From an uncultured Succinatimonas sp. (GTDB lineage: Bacteria; Pseudomonadota; Gammaproteobacteria; Enterobacterales; Succinivibrionaceae): 7,390 nucleotides of DNA. The notes under the pieces were generated by a model that ran no database searches, was not told the origin of the DNA, and worked only from the letters and a program-made list of their open reading frames with translations. Within the stretch, counting starts at the first letter, position 1, and every line of letters starts with the position of its first letter. The position numbers were made by a program, and so were the translations under genes. Of this stretch, positions 6,393-7,390 are shown one piece after another. Where the stretch lies: the NCBI RefSeq assembly GCF_905203285.1, contig NZ_CAJKVK010000098.1, positions 1 through 7,390 on the forward strand. Direction: 5' to 3'.

Positions 6393-7032
6393 TTTCGTTT
6401 TCTTCTATAGGTTGAAAGCTTGAATACCATATTGATAAAAGTTTACGGGTTTCATCAATTCCGATGCCGCTCCATGCAGAAAATGGAATAACGGTAAAGT
6501 TGCCGTCAAATTCCGATAACAGCAGTTTAACTTCCTTGAGTGCTTTACTGCGGGCGGTTACGCCTAATTTATCAGCTTTGGTTAAAAGAATGATGGCAGG
6601 AAGGTTTGCCGCGGTTGACCAATCTAAAATCAAACGGTCATGATCTTTTAAAGGATGGCGGATATCCATGGTTACAACAATTCCGCGTAAGGCTCTGCGT
6701 TTTTGCAGATATTCGCTCATGGATTTTTGCCATTGTTTTTTCATGGCTTCAGGAACAGCTGCATAGCCGTAACCCGGGAGATCCACCAAAAATTTATTTG
6801 CCTGTACGGCAAAAAGATTGATGAGTCGGGTACGTCCCGGCGTGCTGCTGGTTTTTGCCAAATGTTTTTGATCGCAGATTGCGTTAATGGAAGAGGATTT
6901 TCCGGAGTTTGATCGTCCGGCAAAAGCGATCTCAATACCGTTATCCGGCGGCATTTGGCGGATATCAGGTGCTGAAGTGACGAATTTGGTTTGACGGAAA
7001 TCCAAAATAGGTACGGCAGGGGCCTGTTCCAT
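6385..7032 (-). CDS. engB: Ribosome biogenesis GTPase EngB (YihA/YsxC)
   Basis: A 215-residue TrmE-Era-EngA-EngB-type GTPase (E. coli YihA 210) needed in many bacteria for late assembly of the 50S ribosomal subunit. The G motifs are all intact: G1 GRSNSGKSS (39-47), G2 STPGRT (63-68), G3 DLPGYGYA (84-91), G4 TKAD (151-154), G5 FSA (184-186). G1 has Ser where E. coli has Ala, a common variant. The N-terminal FVTSAPDIRQMP stretch before G1 is typical and supports the ATG at 7030-7032, which also has AGAGGA 4 nt upstream. It overlaps gmk by 8 nt, forming a GTP-related unit. In E. coli the gene lies near glnG, separated by yihI and hemN, so finding ntrC next door here looks like the same ancestral neighbourhood with those two genes lost (inference from remembered gene order). 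Confidence 0.97.
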   Translation of the reverse strand: MEQAPAVPILDFRQTKFVTSAPDIRQMPPDNGIEIAFAGRSNSGKSSSINAICDQKHLAKTSSTPGRTRLINLFAVQANKFLVDLPGYGYAAVPEAMKKQWQKSMSEYLQKRRALRGIVVTMDIRHPLKDHDRLILDWSTAANLPAIILLTKADKLGVTARSKALKEVKLLLSEFDGNFTVIPFSAWSGIGIDETRKLLSIWYSSFQPIEENENV

Positions 7033-7091
7033 GTGATCCTCTTTTTAACGGCTTTATGAAATAAAGTTATCGATAGAATAAGAATTTAGCG

Positions 7092-7117
7092 GCGGACTTT
7101 AAGCTATTAAAGTCTGC
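7092..7117. repeat. Long inverted repeat in the engB leader
   Basis: GCGGACTTTAA (7092-7102) pairs with TTAAAGTCTGC (7107-7117) around a GCTA loop: eleven positions, one of which is G-T on the plus strand and A-C on the minus strand; the inner eight pairs are perfect. On the plus strand the stem is followed by TTTT, so it looks like a small terminator in that direction, although no plus-strand gene precedes it. On the minus strand it overlaps the candidate engB promoter and may be an operator or leader hairpin. Confidence 0.6.
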
Positions 7118-7124
7118 TTTTCAA
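7096..7124 (-). promoter_or_regulatory. Candidate sigma-70 promoter for engB-gmk
   Basis: On the minus strand TTGAAA (7124-7119, five of six to consensus) and TAAAGT (7101-7096, four of six) are separated by exactly 17 nt. They lie about 65 nt upstream of the engB ATG. The -10 lies inside an inverted repeat (7092-7117), which could act as an operator. This is a pattern match only. Confidence 0.45.
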
Positions 7125-7148
7125 GGGAAATATGTAAAATTTTTGTAA

Positions 7149-7157
7149 ATTATATCA
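7149..7157 (-). promoter_or_regulatory. Candidate extended -10 promoter upstream of engB
   Basis: The minus strand reads TGATATAAT, a perfect TATAAT with the TGn extension that can replace a good -35. It lies just after the ntrC terminator and about 115 nt before engB. At the usual 16-18 nt spacing no clear -35 is present; TTCATA occurs only at 14 nt. It is a second candidate start for engB-gmk transcription. Confidence 0.45.
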
Positions 7158-7180
7158 TGGGGCTTATATATGAAGGATAT

Positions 7181-7211
7181 GAAGAAAAAGAAAAGCCGGC
7201 TTAAGCCGGCT
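7181..7211 (-). terminator. Rho-independent terminator of ntrC
   Basis: On the minus strand AGCCGGC and GCCGGCT (7211-7194) form a perfect 7-bp GC-rich stem with a TTAA loop. It is followed by TTTCTTTTTCTTC and begins 5 nt after the ntrC stop. It is strong and one-directional, so engB probably needs its own promoter. Confidence 0.92.
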
Positions 7212-7216
7212 CATAA

Positions 7217-7390
7217 TTACTGAAGGTTTAATTCTTTTATCTTGCGGGTAAGCGTATTGCGTCCCCATCCTAAGAGTTTTGCCGATTCCTGCTTGTGGTT
7301 GCCGGTATAGGCTAAGGCAGCTTCAAGCATGACGCGCTCAAATTCAGCAGTGGCTTCTGAAAGAATGTCTCTTTCTCCTGCCTTTAATCT
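7217..7390 (-). CDS. ntrC: Nitrogen regulator NtrC (GlnG), C-terminal fragment at the window edge
   Basis: These are the last 57 codons of a gene that continues beyond the right edge. NtrC is the sigma-54-dependent response regulator of nitrogen starvation genes such as glnA. What remains is the Fis-type DNA-binding domain: an upstream helix around EFERVMLEAALAYT (16-29 of the fragment), then GNHKQESAKLLGWGRNTLTRKIKEL (30-54), the helix-turn-helix, and a short tail ending in Gln. GWGRNTLTRK is nearly identical to enterobacterial NtrC and separates it from other sigma-54 activators. The receiver and AAA+ domains lie outside. A terminator follows at once. The 5' truncation is due to the window, not to a broken gene. 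Confidence 0.93.
   Translation of the reverse strand, partial: RLKAGERDILSEATAEFERVMLEAALAYTGNHKQESAKLLGWGRNTLTRKIKELNLQ

Noticed and set aside
1..7390. A novel defence, mobile or biosynthetic system in this window
   Set aside because: All open frames of real quality belong to known core families. No transposase, integrase, tRNA, CRISPR repeat, direct-repeat boundary or base-composition break was seen.

Overview
This is an ordinary chromosomal core-gene window from a gammaproteobacterium. The minus-strand run engB-gmk-rpoZ-spoT, an E. coli-type OmpA with its disulfide pair, and an NtrC tail ending in a near-identical Fis-type helix all point that way. The moderately low GC, the compact gene order and the loss of trmH/recG after spoT would fit a Succinivibrionaceae/Aeromonadales-like gut bacterium. 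That placement is inference and not proven by the window.

Layout: the left edge holds the 3' part of an OmpA-family outer membrane protein on the plus strand (signal peptide and first barrel strand lie outside). It ends at a hairpin terminator shared with a convergent minus-strand block. Reading the minus strand from right to left there are: the last 57 codons of ntrC with a strong terminator; a 184-bp gap with promoter-like elements and inverted repeats; engB (ribosome-assembly GTPase) overlapping gmk (guanylate kinase) by 8 nt; a 96-bp gap with a TATAAT element and a dyad; rpoZ (RNA polymerase omega) followed 17 bp later by spoT (ppGpp hydrolase/synthetase); a 72-bp gap; then a pldB-like lysophospholipase whose stop overlaps the GTG start of a COG0523 (CobW/YjiA) metal-chaperone-type GTPase.

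How the genes connect: gmk, rpoZ and spoT form the guanine-nucleotide/stringent-response cluster known from enterobacteria. Gmk makes GDP from GMP, SpoT sets ppGpp, and omega is part of a ppGpp site on RNA polymerase. EngB is another GTP-binding protein. The pldB-COG0523 pair is translationally coupled and may be read through from spoT, because no convincing terminator separates them.

I found no evidence of a new defence, mobile or biosynthetic system, no RNA gene and no CRISPR. The points most worth checking are a changed signature motif in the SpoT synthetase domain, the coupling of a lysophospholipase to a COG0523 GTPase, and the dyads in the rpoZ and engB leaders.
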